NCBI GenBank assembly: GCA_963576725.1
Contig: OY755243.1
Location: forward strand, 34,943,846 to 35,007,845
Source of the DNA: Azorinus chamasolen
Lineage: Eukaryota > Mollusca > Bivalvia > Cardiida > Solecurtidae
Length of the DNA: 64,000 bases
Reading direction: 5' to 3'
Position numbers and translations under genes: made by a program. The notes under the pieces were generated by a model. That model saw only the letters and a program-made list of their open reading frames with translations. It was not told the origin of the DNA and did no database searches. Each line of letters begins with the position of its first letter. Position 1 is the stretch's first letter. Below are positions 54,278-64,000 of this stretch, piece by piece.

Positions 54278-54493
54278 TTAACTCTTTGCACGCTAGCAGC
54301 GAAACCATGATTACCTGCGCAAACAGTTTGGATCCAGATGACACGCCACATATGGCGGTATCTCATCAGGATCCAAACTGTTTGACACTCTGGCCATAGA
54401 TTTGGCAAAGAAATGAAAGAAAATCTATTTTATGAATTGAAGCAGACGACAATTGTTACAGACGAAAATTATTTAGCGCGCTCAGAGTTTAGC
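54278..54493 (+). mobile_element. Family C MITE, full length (216 bp)
   Basis: Reference copy. ttaactctttgcacgctagc to cgcgctcagagttta. Core gcaaacagtttggatccaga, cgccacatatggcg, tcatcaggatccaaactgtt. Right arm tgaagcagacgacaattgtt. Confidence 0.8.
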
Positions 54494-55079
54494 TGATTGC
54501 AATATTTTATCTCTGTATAGTCGAAAGGATTTTCATCTGATAAGTAGAAGTAACCCCCTCGCCTTTTTGCATTTTAAGGGTGTTGTCTCGTCACAAAACA
54601 TTTGTTGCGCATTTTATGAATGAGCAGTCTTTGTAATGTTAAATAACGGAACAATTTTAGTAGGCCGTAAAAGCATTTGAATATTTTTATGGGATATTTT
54701 AATAACAGAAAATTTCTCCATATGAAAAAAATTAAAATATGTACTTACATGAAACGGAAAATGATATATGTTTGTGATGAAGGTGGGGAAAACTCATTCA
54801 GAATAAACAGATCACGTTTTTACAAAGGCATTGAATCTGTTTGAAGTACACTTTTAACGATCGCTGTCCTTTCTTCTGTACACTCGTGTAAAGAGATACA
54901 GATTCTCTTAATCTAAACTTAAACTAGGATCAAATGACAAACTGGGTTGTTGTACTAGCAAGAATTTCTTTTTCTTTTTGGGAACATTTTATAGACGAAG
55001 CCGCGGAAATTTCTGCTAACAGTTTGGATCCTGCTGAGATTTCAAGTGACAAAAAATAAGTTTCTGCATTAAGATCAGT
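54494..55079. other. Unassigned, with family C core scrap
   Basis: ctaacagtttggatcctgct, gagatttcaagtg at 55017-55049. The rest is unrecognised. Confidence 0.45.
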
Positions 55080-56210
55080 ATAAGCATTGATTAATAACAT
55101 AATCATTAGCATGGATTAATAATATAACCATTAGCATTGATTAATAACATAACCTTTAGCAATTGATTAATAGCATAACCATTAGCATTTATTAATAACA
55201 TAACCATTAGCATTTATTAATAACATAAGGATTAGCATGGATTAATAAGATTACCATTAGCATGGATTAATAAGATTACCATTAGCATGGATTAATAAGA
55301 TAACCATTAGCATGGATTTATAATATAACAATTAGAATGGATTAATAAGATTACCATTAGCATGGATTAATAAGATTACCATTAGCATGGATTAATAAGA
55401 TAACCATTAGCATGGATTAATAAGATTACCATTAGCATGGATTAATTAATAAGATTACCATTAGCATGGATTAATAAGATTACCATTAGCACTGATTAAT
55501 AACATAACCATTGGCATTGATTAATAACATAACCATTGGCATTTATTAATAACATAACCATTAGCATGGATTAATAAGATTACCATTAGCATGTATTAAT
55601 AAGATTACCATTATCATGTATTAATAAGATTACCATTATCATGTATTAATAATATTACCATTATCATGTATTAATAATATTACCATTAGTATGTATTAAA
55701 AAATACCCTTAGCATGGATTAATAAGATTACCATTAGCATGGATTAATAAGATTACCACCATTAGCATGGATTTATAATATAGCTATTAGCATGGATTAA
55801 TAATATAACCATTAGCATGGATTAATAAGATTACCATTAGCATGGATTAATAAGATTACCATTAGCATGAATTAATAAGATTACCACCATTAGCATGAAT
55901 TAATAAGATTACCATTAGCATGAATTAATAAGATTACCACCATTAGCATGGATTTATAATATAACCATTAGCATGTATTAATAATATGACCATTAGCATG
56001 GATTAATAATATAACTAGCATGGATTAATAATATAACCATTAGCATGGATTAATAATATAACCATTAGCATGGATTAATAATATAACTAGCATGGATTAA
56101 TAATATAACCATTAGCATGGATTAATAATATAACCATTAGCATCACTATTAATAAGATAACATTAGCATGGATTAATAAGATAACCATTAGCATGGATTT
56201 ACCAACAGTA
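55080..56210. repeat. 25-bp AT-rich minisatellite
   Basis: About 45 units of attagcatggattaataaga, ttacc. Variants: aacataacc at the left, atataacc at the right, extra attaatt or ccacc in some units. It directly abuts a family C element at 56214. Confidence 0.95.
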
Positions 56211-56213
56211 TGA

Positions 56214-56470
56214 TTAACTCTTTGCATGCTAAGTGATTGTCGTCTGAAAAAAATTGTCGTCTGTTGCAATTCTGAAATATAAATTTTCATTCATCTGTCT
56301 GTAGAAATAGAATCATGGTATCAAACAATGTGGATCTTGATGAGACGCCGAGTTACTCGGCATCAAACAATGTGGATCCTGATGAGACGCCGAGTTACTC
56401 GGCATCTCATCTGGGTCCAAACTGTTTACATATGTAACAACAAATTCTCATCGAACGTGCAAAGAGTTAT
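56214..56470 (+). mobile_element. Family C MITE with duplicated half-hairpin
   Basis: ttaactctttgcatgctaag to cgaacgtgcaaagagtta. The block tcaaacaatgtggatcntga, tgagacgccgagttactcgg, cat occurs twice in tandem (about 56318-56405). Confidence 0.85.
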
Positions 56471-56489
56471 TTGCGTGTGTTTAACATTT

Positions 56490-56690
56490 TAGCACTCTAC
56501 TGGCGGATTCAATATGACAAGTTGCAAACAGTTTGGATTCAGATGAGACGCCGAATAGCTTGACGTTTCATCAGAATCCATAACTGTTTGACACACTAAT
56601 AATGTTCTGTGAAAACAAAGCGAACAAAACTAAAACAGAAGATAATATTAGCAGACAGGAATAGTTCAGAGTGCAGAGAGGTTGATATGT
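56490..56690 (+). mobile_element. Family C MITE
   Basis: gttgcaaacagtttggattc, agatgagacgccgaatagct, tcatcagaatccataactgt; then ttagcagacagga. Confidence 0.65.
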
Positions 56691-56716
56691 CAGCTTATAT
56701 TAGATTAAAATGTTAA

Positions 56717-56946
56717 TTTAACGCTTTCCTTCATCTAAACGCTTTTTCACACCTTTGCAAACAGAGTAGACCCAGATCAGATGGTTCCTTGCTTATAAAA
56801 CTATAATAGATCTGACTCTATGGACAGTTTCTACCAATATCACAATTTCATGTGTACATAATTTTATGCTATTATAAAAACTCAGCTAATAAATATTCAT
56901 TATGTCTTTATTTCTTACACAATTATTGAACAAGGGAAGGGTTGAA
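56717..56946 (+). mobile_element. Family A1 MITE, hairpin lost
   Basis: ttaacgctttccttcatcta, gagtagacccagatcagatg, gttccttgcttataaa. Ends gaacaagggaagggttga. Confidence 0.75.
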
Positions 56947-57464
56947 CCTAAAATACTGCCAAACCGGGACTCACTGTAATACTGGAAAGGTCTTCAGTAA
57001 TTGGTGACGAAAAAATACCTATATATTATTACCTATATATCAGGCCCAGTGCAGAGAGAGTCCTGTGAATTCGACAGTAGCGAATTAACCTACTTGCACC
57101 TATACTCTGATTTGTGCGGCCTCGGGGTTGAGTTCCCGGTCGATCAGTGAGCGTGCGTGCGTTTGTGTGCATTTATTCTGTCCTGTGTGAAGTCACTATA
57201 CTTGCCGGGTACTTTTTTTGACTTACTTTACACTACCGTGTAAGATAAACATCAATATACAGCAGTTAGCGGTGGCCTCTCAAATGCCTAGATTTTCAAA
57301 GCGTATGAAATTCATTCGGCTAGACTGTCGCTAATTTACATACAGCTGTTGTTAATGGCTCGCTTATCGCAGTTTATGATACTCAAAGTAATATCCCTTA
57401 TACGGCGTGTTATGATTGACAAACCATTCTGTGCAGTTCTTATCCAGATCAATATGAATCATGT
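56947..57464. other. Unassigned stretch
   Basis: The segment ggcctcggggttgagttccc, ggtcgatcagtgagcg (about 57119-57154) has a loose B-box look but no tRNA fold. Otherwise nothing. Confidence 0.4.
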
Positions 57465-57726
57465 AACCATTTCTCTCATATACACGCATTGTCACGCCTT
57501 TGCAAACAGAGTAGACCCTGGCCAGACGGCTCCTGTAGGAGCCGTGTAGGAGCCGTCTGATCAGGATCTGCTGTGTTTGCATATGAAATGATAGATCCGA
57601 CTCAACTGTTGCTTCTGATACCAAATATGTCTGTCGATATATGCCATTATAAAAATTAAGCTAATAATATCCGTGATGTCATTATCTCTTACATGAATAC
57701 ATTGTAATTAACAGAGAAATGGTTAA
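57465..57726 (+). mobile_element. Family A1 MITE, loop duplicated
   Basis: catttctctcatatacacgc, gcaaacagagtagaccctgg, ggctcctgtaggagccgtgt, aggagccgtctgatcaggat: part of the stem is copied. Ends gagaaatggttaa. Confidence 0.8.
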
Positions 57727-57808
57727 GAAAATATCCAGTCCTGCATCTGTAGCCTATGTTTGCATTTGTCCTATATGTTATGGCAAAAGAAAATACAACA
57801 GAATCTGT

Positions 57809-57880
57809 TTAACCCTTTATTTCATATAAAGTTTATGAACGCCTTTTCGTGCATTTACAAACAGTGTCAATTGTGCTTTT
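57809..57880 (+). mobile_element. Family A MITE, 5' fragment
   Basis: ttaaccctttatttcatata, cgccttttcgtgcatttaca, aacagtgt. Truncated in the core. Confidence 0.65.
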
Positions 57881-57916
57881 GTAACAATTAAAAATAGCCA
57901 TGCAATTGTGTTATTA

Positions 57917-58117
57917 CAGTAAAACCTCTCTATAACGGCCACTAAATTGTGTTAATTAGTTGGCATTCAGGACAGGTGGTTGCTTAAAGCAAGGTAAAAG
58001 TAAAACAGAACGCTCTTATATGGTATTCTGTTTTACTTTCACATTGCTTTAAGCAGTCATCTGCTTAACACAAAATACTTGATTTAATTTAGTGGCCATT
58101 ATAGAGATGTTTTACTG
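57917..58117 (+). mobile_element. Family E subtype MITE
   Basis: cagtaaaacctctctataac to tatagagatgttttactg at TA. Same subtype as 51004-51250, without the duplication. Confidence 0.85.
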
Positions 58118-58218
58118 TATTTCTTAGTTAAGGCACACTTTAGTATATAATTTAACGTAGTGTCTTCAGTATCTTTAATGATACCAGACAGCGAATAATT
58201 GGCACCTGTGAAACTAGC

Positions 58219-58446
58219 TTTAAAATTCCCTGATATTGACGACTTTTGACGACCCTGTACAAGTCACTTTGTGAAACCATTGTGATAAATAGAGCATTTG
58301 CTCCTATAGGAGCAAATGCTCTATTTATCACAATGGTTTCAAACTACAAAATTCTAAAAGTTTCTTTTTCTCTAGTTAATGCTCCTTTTTGGTAGATTTA
58401 TTCAAAGAGGTTGTATCTAAAAATAGCCTATGAGGTAATGGGTTAA
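58219..58446 (+). mobile_element. Family F MITE
   Basis: Perfect long palindrome gaaaccattgtgataaatag, agcatttgctcctataggag, caaatgctctatttatcaca. Ends gaggtaatgggttaa. Confidence 0.85.
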
Positions 58447-58675
58447 ATCTGTACTCCTCTATACACATTTGTAACTACAGTAGACCTAGATTAGACGGTC
58501 CCTATAGGAGCCGTCTGATCAAGGTCTGCTGGGTTTGCTTATATACTGTGATTTAGATATGATTCTATAGTCTCCACTATGGCCAAGATTTCCTGTATCC
58601 ATGTACGGTTACAAAAAGTCATCTAATTAATATCCATGATGTCACTATTTCTTACATGAATATTTATGGAGTTTT
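58443..58675 (+). mobile_element. Family A1 MITE
   Basis: Shares TTAA 58443-58446 with the F element. cagtagacctagattagacg, gtccctataggagccgtctg. Ends gaatatttatggagtttt. Confidence 0.75.
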
Positions 58676-58699
58676 CTATGTCTAGAAAACTAAAGAATG

Positions 58700-58964
58700 A
58701 TCAGAAATATCAAAGAGTTTGGATCTTGATTGGTTGTTTGATCTGAATACAATCTGTTTGATAAAAAGGTAACGAATAATTTGAGTCAACTCTTCAAATT
58801 AAAGGTACATTTGTTGAAACCTGTGCAGACAAGCCATATCCGGGTTACTCGTCTCCTTAGAATCCAAATGGTTTGATATTGTGAATATTTGAAAAGATAT
58901 TGAAAGGAAAAGATAAATGTAGCAGACGACATTTTTCGCAGACAAAATGTTGCTCAGTATTTAA
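58700..58964 (+). mobile_element. Two worn family C copies
   Basis: gagtttggatcttgattggt, ctgaatacaatctgtttgat (58718-58770); then gggttactcgtctccttaga, atccaaatggtttgat and tagcagacgacatttttcgc. Ends at a TTAA shared with the next element. Confidence 0.5.
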
Positions 58965-59217
58965 CCCTTTCCTTAATATAAACGCTGCTTTTTCACACAT
59001 TTTCAAACAGAGTAGTCCCAGATCAGACGGCTCCTATATATAGGAGCAGTTTGATCAGGGTCTGCTCTGTTTGTGAATGAAATATGATATATCTGTGTTT
59101 CTACTTTCTAAAATGGCTACAATGTTGCAGCTTCCATGTTCCATTATAACTTTTTTGACCATCAATATTCAGTAGATATTGAAATTTTGAATAAACATAA
59201 AACAGGTAAACGGTTAA
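58961..59217 (+). mobile_element. Family A2 MITE
   Basis: ttaaccctttccttaatata to aaaacaggtaaacggttaa. Core cggctcctatatataggagc. Confidence 0.85.
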
Positions 59218-59247
59218 AGTGTAACAGAACACCAGCACTCGTTTATA

Positions 59248-59436
59248 CAGCAGGACCTCGCCAACGCGACCACATAATGTATTCACATATGAGTATATGA
59301 AGGCACGTTCTTGCTTAAAATGCAGTACAAAATTAATACAAAAGGCTCTTTTATGACATTTTTGCATAACTGTTTACTGTACTAGCTACTTACTGTATCA
59401 AAACTCTAGAATTAAGTTATTAGAGAGGTATTGCTG
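59248..59436 (+). mobile_element. Family E-type MITE, diverged
   Basis: cagcaggacctcgccaacgc to ttattagagaggtattgctg with TA flanks. Interior ttgcttaaaatgcagtacaa. Confidence 0.65.
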
Positions 59437-59849
59437 TATTTAGGACACTTGGCGTTGATTGGAGATGTCCAGTCGGCCTGTAGGTAAATATGCGAGAGTT
59501 TATCGTCCTTCTGTTTAGACAGTCAGTGTTCTAAATGACTGAATAAACAGAAATCCAGCTGCCCAAATGGTCAAGATAAATAAATAAAAGTATTTGGGAG
59601 AGGCGCAGATGGTCAATGACTGGTCCTTTAAATGTCGGCTAATGTATCGTGGGCTAAAGAAAGGCGTCTATTTGAATTTCAATGAGTCTGAACTCTCTCC
59701 GTATATGAGATCATATTTCTAAAAGAAACAAATTTATTAAGGACACTGTCGAGGGTTTTGTTAAGTCTTGGTATAAATCTGTCGAGAATTGTATAACATG
59801 GCGGTTGTTGAGACACTCTGAAGTACTCTAAATGAACAATTTCATTGAC
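59437..59849. other. Unassigned stretch
   Basis: Nothing recognised. Confidence 0.5.
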
Positions 59850-60013
59850 AACCTTTGAAAAAAACAGATTAGATTCCTGCAGGACGCCGGATATTTCGGC
59901 GTCTCAGATTGATCCAAACTGTTGGACACTCATAAGCTAGGGAAAATGCTGAACTTTTAGAAATCAAGGAGATGAACATTGAATCCCACTCGTTTGGGGT
60001 GCTAAGGGATTAA
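59850..60013 (+). mobile_element. Family C MITE
   Basis: acagattagattcctgcagg, acgccggatatttcggcgtc, then attgatccaaactgttggac. Ends gtgctaagggattaa. Confidence 0.65.
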
Positions 60014-60415
60014 CATGGTGAGTGATCTCGGTCTCGCATCTGGTCCGAGATTCACTTGAGGTCACGACAGGTCAGCACGTGCTTGTAGCATTTTGCATGT
60101 TTTCCTACACTATGAGGGTGCCTGCTTTAACGGCTGCACTTTTAAAATATTTCATCAGTTTTAGTTTCACTGATATGTTATAATCAGCAATGCATATTTA
60201 CTGTGACCATTCAAATATGACAATGATAATGAAATTTGGTTTGTTTGCTAGATCAATTCGTTCCATGCTGATATTGTGGCAAAGTATCCATCTTGGTAGA
60301 CCAGTATACACGTAGAAAGTAGGAGAGTGATTTTGATGTCATGTCATGATGTCATCTTGTTTGATGCCATGCTCTACGTGGACAGAGTGTGTGATTAGCC
60401 CAAATACCGTCTTTC
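60014..60415. other. Unassigned stretch
   Basis: gtcatgtcatgatgtcatct is a short local repetition. No gene. Confidence 0.5.
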
Positions 60416-60640
60416 TAATACTCCATAAATACACCTTTCTATGTCTTTGCAAACAGAGGAGACACAGACCCAGTCGGCTTCTGTAGGAGCCGTCTGATCA
60501 GGGTCTGCTATGTTTGCTTATGATACAATATAGATATGGCCAAATGTTTCTGCGTCTATGTGCCATTATAGATATGACTCTAATTAATATTCATGATGTC
60601 GTTATGTCTTACATGAATATTCATAGAGTAAAGGTATTAA
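60416..60640 (+). mobile_element. Family A1 MITE
   Basis: taatactccataaatacacc, gcaaacagaggagacacaga, cttctgtaggagccgtctga. Ends catagagtaaaggtattaa. Confidence 0.8.
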
Positions 60641-60785
60641 ATGATAGTCCCGTAACTCCACTTTAGTCATTCGCTCGATAAACTTAACAGTATTTTATAT
60701 ACTAATTATGTATTACCTTTGAATTATAAAACAAAAATATTTTTAAGCATGACTCGTTTATGAATATTGTTAACATATGTACCAT

Positions 60786-61140
60786 TAACCCTCAATGAAT
60801 ATTCATGTAAGAAATAATGACGTCGTGAATATAATTTAGATTCGTTTGCTATAATAGCACACTGACACATGCCTTTTTAGCCATAGCAGAAACTGTAGAA
60901 TCATATAACCCAAGAGGTCAAGATAAGCTGCGTAAATTAAAACATTTTCAAGGACAGCTCCTTTATTTTCCCACCACACTTTATACTGTGACCACCTCTT
61001 TAGAAGTTAAAACACCTCCTTTAGGAGCTGTCTGATCAGAGTCTGCTCTATTTCTTATAAATTGATATAGGTCTGACTGTACAGATTCTGCCATGACCAG
61101 TTATGCCTCATATGTCCTTACAAACATTCAGCTAACCTAA
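60786..61140. mobile_element. Composite of A1 and D pieces
   Basis: Reverse A1 arm (ttaaccctcaatgaatattc ... gcagaaactgtagaatcata), then D half (gcgtaaattaaaacattttc ... ctttatactgtgaccacctc), then a forward A1 half (cacctcctttaggagctgtc ... cagattctgccatgaccag). It looks like insertion of D into A1 with loss of the A1 core. Confidence 0.6.
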
Positions 61141-61580
61141 CGATTTGCTTCTTCAAACATAAGTTAAATGAGTCATGGTTTTACATGTGCTATTAAACTC
61201 TTTTTGTTATAGACCAGCATGGATCCAGATTTCTACAATATAGATAATATTAATGGGAACCGTTTAACCCGTGAGAAAATACGGTTTTTTACCAAGACTG
61301 GGTTTTGTTTTAGTGATTAAAATCCTTTAACTTACCAACGTGTACATTGTCTCATTGTGTACTGATTTAAACTAATTTTCTTTGTAATTACATAATTATA
61401 AAACTCGTATTGCTCGTTGTTAATTTTCTGTATACGGGTAGATGTTTGAGGACAGAGCTCCTATGTGTACGTGTATCTGATCCATAATGTGTTTTCATCA
61501 TTACTTACTTATTTATTTGCTTTGCACATTATATTGTACGCTTATAAATCCCCTTCTCCCGCAATACCGACCTGACTCAC
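61141..61580. other. Unassigned stretch
   Basis: AT-rich; nothing recognised. Confidence 0.5.
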
Positions 61581-61581
61581 A

Positions 61582-61965
61582 TTTGCAAACAGCTTGGATC
61601 CAGATGAGACGCCGAGTAACTCGGCGTCTCATCTGGATCCAAGCTGTTTGACACTCGATCAATAGTTTCTCAAATTTTTTTCGAATCTGAAGAAGTCAAA
61701 ATTGCACCATGGCAGATCCAAATTTGAGGAGACATGATATTTTCACAGCATGACGAATGTTAACACGATTACGAGATATTGATAACATTTGAAAACAACA
61801 TAGATACGCGATGAAGCTTCTTGACAGCTTCATGTTTGTTTCTTCACGACCCAGTCTGTTTGGCACCAAGTTCCTTGCTTGATAAAGAAATTTTAGGGAC
61901 AGATCTTCCTTTGAAAAATAAAGCGGGCGCTAATTTAGCAGACGACAATTCGCCCAACGTGCTAA
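61582..61965 (+). mobile_element. Family C MITE, intact palindrome
   Basis: gcaaacagcttggatccaga, tgagacgccgagtaactcgg, cgtctcatctggatccaagc, tgtttgac is a near-perfect hairpin at 61586-61650. The right arm tagcagacgacaattcgccc, aacgtgc is about 280 bp away, so the 3' part is longer than usual. Confidence 0.7.
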
Positions 61966-62225
61966 ATATAACAGCATCTGTTGCTTTTTCACTCTAGCCA
62001 GATGCGTCGGACACCTGTGGGCTTGTCAAAACCACCAGCCTCCCAAATCGGATTTTTAGGTTTGTTTTTTGTAGTTGTTGGACCAGAATCATATTCAATG
62101 CTACAATCGTGTTTTGTGTTGGTTTTGTAAAACAGACAAAAAAGTAATCTGGCTTGAAGACGTGTTAGTTAACATCTGTGGTTTTATCAGATTCCGTCAC
62201 CAGCCCATCCATCTATTGTTAATAC
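61966..62225. other. Unassigned stretch
   Basis: Nothing recognised. Confidence 0.5.
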
Positions 62226-62433
62226 TTAACCCTAACGCATTTTCACGCATTTGCAAACAGAGTAGACCCAGGTCAGGGTCTGCTCTGTTTGCTTTAAGTG
62301 TAGTATAGATCTGTTTATATAGTTTCTGCCTGAGCCAAACTATCCTATGTACATCTACCATCGTAAAAAATTAGCTAATGAAAACTCATGATACCGTTAA
62401 CCGTTATATGAATAGCAGTACGGAAAGGGTTAA
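62226..62433 (+). mobile_element. Family A1 MITE, hairpin deleted
   Basis: ttaaccctaacgcattttca, gagtagacccaggtcagggt, ctgctctgtttgc: the central palindrome is gone. Ends gtacggaaagggttaa. Confidence 0.8.
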
Positions 62434-62734
62434 CTCTGAAATTCATTTTACCGGTCAAATAGTGTTGCGGTCAAGATCAAGTGTCAGATATCCTTGAAGA
62501 CAATCTGGATCCAGACTGTATAAATATATTCGTGTAAATGTCTTCTGATAGATATTTTGGAGTATGGATTATATTTGTTGGCATATTAAATTTACTTTTA
62601 AATGACAGACAGCGTATACCCAGATACGAACCATGCACGATGTGTTAATAACTGTGTGATTGTAATAAACAATGTTATAACGTGAATGATTACAGAAAAT
62701 AATAATGATCGCACTAGAGTGTATAATATTTATG
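62434..62734. other. Unassigned, with one core scrap
   Basis: caatctggatccagactgta at 62501-62520 is a worn palindrome. Nothing else. Confidence 0.4.
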
Positions 62735-62850
62735 ATACAATATGATACAGAGCTGCATGGGGTATAATATGTATGATATAGAGCTGTATGGATATAATAT
62801 GTATGATATAGAGCTGTAGGTGTATAACATGGTACAATATGATGTATGAT
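62735..62850. repeat. About 30-bp AT-rich tandem repeat
   Basis: Four units like gtataatatgtatgatatag, agctgtatgg. Confidence 0.85.
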
Positions 62851-63325
62851 GCTATTCGAGTATGCATATCGTTACATTGCTGGACGTTATGCATATTCTG
62901 ACAAAATAATAAATATTGAAATTTTAAAAAATGACACTTTTACATTCGCCATCTGTGTAACAATTATCTGTATGAAAAACAAATTGGCTTGGAATACGAC
63001 TCCATGTTGAAATATAAAACACCACCCGGTACCATAACCCCTTCCATCAAGGTCACTGATCCGTGTCATTAGTTTTTTTTAAACTTCTGAATCACTTTGA
63101 CCCACTTCATGTTATTGTTTTCTTAGAACAGCTGTTTCAGTGTTCAGTCTAACGAAATATCTATTCTGAAACCAGATACGATATTACTTGGCATTGTCTC
63201 TGAAAAGGGAACAAACTGTTAGTAACAAATGGAATTATGTGTATCTTCATCAACACTTACCAGGCTGCAAAATGTCTGCTCATTTTGTTTTACTATTTTC
63301 GGTTCAATAAAGCTTTTGAGTAGCT
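62851..63325. other. Unassigned stretch
   Basis: Nothing recognised. ttcaataaagcttttgagta (63302) is like 63558 and may be a family C arm. Confidence 0.45.
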
Positions 63326-63410
63326 ATTGACCGAGTGTCAAACACCCTGGATCCAGATGAGATGCCGAGTAACTCGGCATCTCATCTGGATCCAAGATGT
63401 TTGAAAATAC
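63326..63410 (+). mobile_element. Family C core, intact palindrome
   Basis: gtcaaacaccctggatccag, atgagatgccgagtaactcg, gcatctcatctggatccaag, atgtttgaa. Confidence 0.75.
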
Positions 63411-63534
63411 GAGTCAGATCCCAGTTAGCCAGATAAGACATAAAGCGTCAGCAGCTGAATGGGGTTTAGTGTACACTAGAGGACACTTTGAAAACAGAGA
63501 CTCCTTAATACTTTCAGTGCAAACTTTGTTGTCT

Positions 63535-63675
63535 CCTGAACACTTTTTTGTCTGCTTCAAGCTTTTGAGTAGGTGCTTGTTCATTTTCATAAACAGACAC
63601 ATATAGTGCCAAACAATTCGGATCCTGATGAGACGTCGTCGGTGTCTGATCTGGATCCAAACTGTTTGCCTATGA
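63535..63675 (+). mobile_element. Family C MITE
   Basis: ttgtctgcttcaagcttttg, ccaaacaattcggatcctga, tgagacgtcgtcggtgtctg, atctggatccaaactgtttg. Confidence 0.7.
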
Positions 63676-63707
63676 TATCGCAGAACCGTTTAAATGGCAT
63701 GAACTAG

Positions 63708-63917
63708 TTAATCCTTACAGCGTAGGACACGAGTCACTAATGTCCTTTGCAAACAGTGTAGACCCAGATGAGAGAGCCCCTAGGGAAGCCTTCTCATCAG
63801 GGTCTACATTGTTTGTCAAGTACACTTCTTTAGAAAAATCCATAAATACTCACCATAATCTTGACCAGTTTGAATTTTGGAATAGTCCATTTGACATTTC
63901 AGCGTTGTAAGGGTTTA
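63708..63917 (-). mobile_element. Family B MITE
   Basis: ttaatccttacagcgtagga, gcaaacagtgtagacccaga, gcccctagggaagccttctc, gtctacattgtttgtcaagt. Ends ttcagcgttgtaagggttta. Confidence 0.8.
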
Positions 63918-63944
63918 TCCTTATCCCCCTAACAGCCCCTCAGT

Positions 63945-64000
63945 CGGATTTGCAAACAGCTTGGATCCAGATGAGACCTCGAGTAATCCGGCGTCTCGTC
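63945..64000 (+). mobile_element. Family C MITE cut by the window end
   Basis: gcaaacagcttggatccaga, tgagacctcgagtaatccgg, cgtctcgtc, then the sequence stops. Confidence 0.65.

Noticed and set aside
56340..56405. Hammerhead ribozyme signature (ctgatgag) in family C cores
   Set aside because: The stem following ctgatgag is not closed by the required gaaa, and the third stem is absent. It is the MITE palindrome.
57119..57154. tRNA-like B box near 57130
   Set aside because: No A box at the right distance and no T-arm stem.

Overview
This is non-coding, transposon-packed DNA from an animal. A bivalve mollusc is the best guess (inference, moderate confidence). The reasons are an AT-rich background, very many short palindromic MITEs, tailed retroelement ends, and the decayed repeats rich in ccgtccgtcc followed by ttttcatgaaac, which I associate with bivalve genomes. 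There are no bacterial features such as operons, Shine-Dalgarno sites or long ORFs. I found no protein-coding gene that I can support. The longest open frames lie inside tandem repeats and are artefacts of the repeat period.

The window is built from a few repeat families that I name here. Family A has TTAACCCTTT ends and a GATCAGACGG palindrome, in two arm types, A1 and A2. Family B starts TTAACCCTTACA. Family C starts TTAACTCTTTGCACGC and carries a GATGAGACGCCGAG palindrome. Families F, G and H are further TTAA-bounded elements. All of these look like piggyBac-type MITEs, because TTAA is duplicated and the ends begin CCC. Family D is a foldback with ctccaccaaaccctata arms. Family E has CAGTAAAACC ends at TA and a gcttaatgcagg hairpin, and looks like a pogo/Tigger-type MITE. 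Elements often abut, sharing one TTAA, or nest in each other.

Layout: 0-1.8 kb holds a broken miniature LTR element inside an A element, D and B elements, and a 27-bp minisatellite. 1.8-13.9 kb holds A, C, D, E, F, G and B MITEs and several short minisatellites. 14.3-15.9 kb is an old array of about 150 bp period. 16.6-17.0 kb is a complete terminal-repeat retrotransposon in miniature (TRIM) whose LTR contains a tRNA-like RNA polymerase III promoter. 22.4-23.5 kb is a 36-bp minisatellite. 25.07-31.38 kb is one A1 MITE swollen from about 280 bp to 6.3 kb by an internal 28/41-bp satellite, itself interrupted by nested insertions. 35.7-37.3 kb is a second A element holding a 34-bp array. 38.9-39.8 kb is a 51-bp array. 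40.30-44.64 kb is a young, ORF-less LTR retrotransposon with two 1,049-bp LTRs. 45-64 kb again holds dense MITEs, with 50-, 34-, 40-, 25- and 30-bp arrays and a TIR element with a TAGTA duplication.

The main themes are: (1) a TRIM with a tRNA-like promoter and a compensatorily changed stem in its LTR; (2) repeated birth of minisatellites inside MITEs or from their ends; (3) a common palindromic core carried by MITE families with different arms. Boundaries of decayed copies are approximate, and all similarities were judged by eye.
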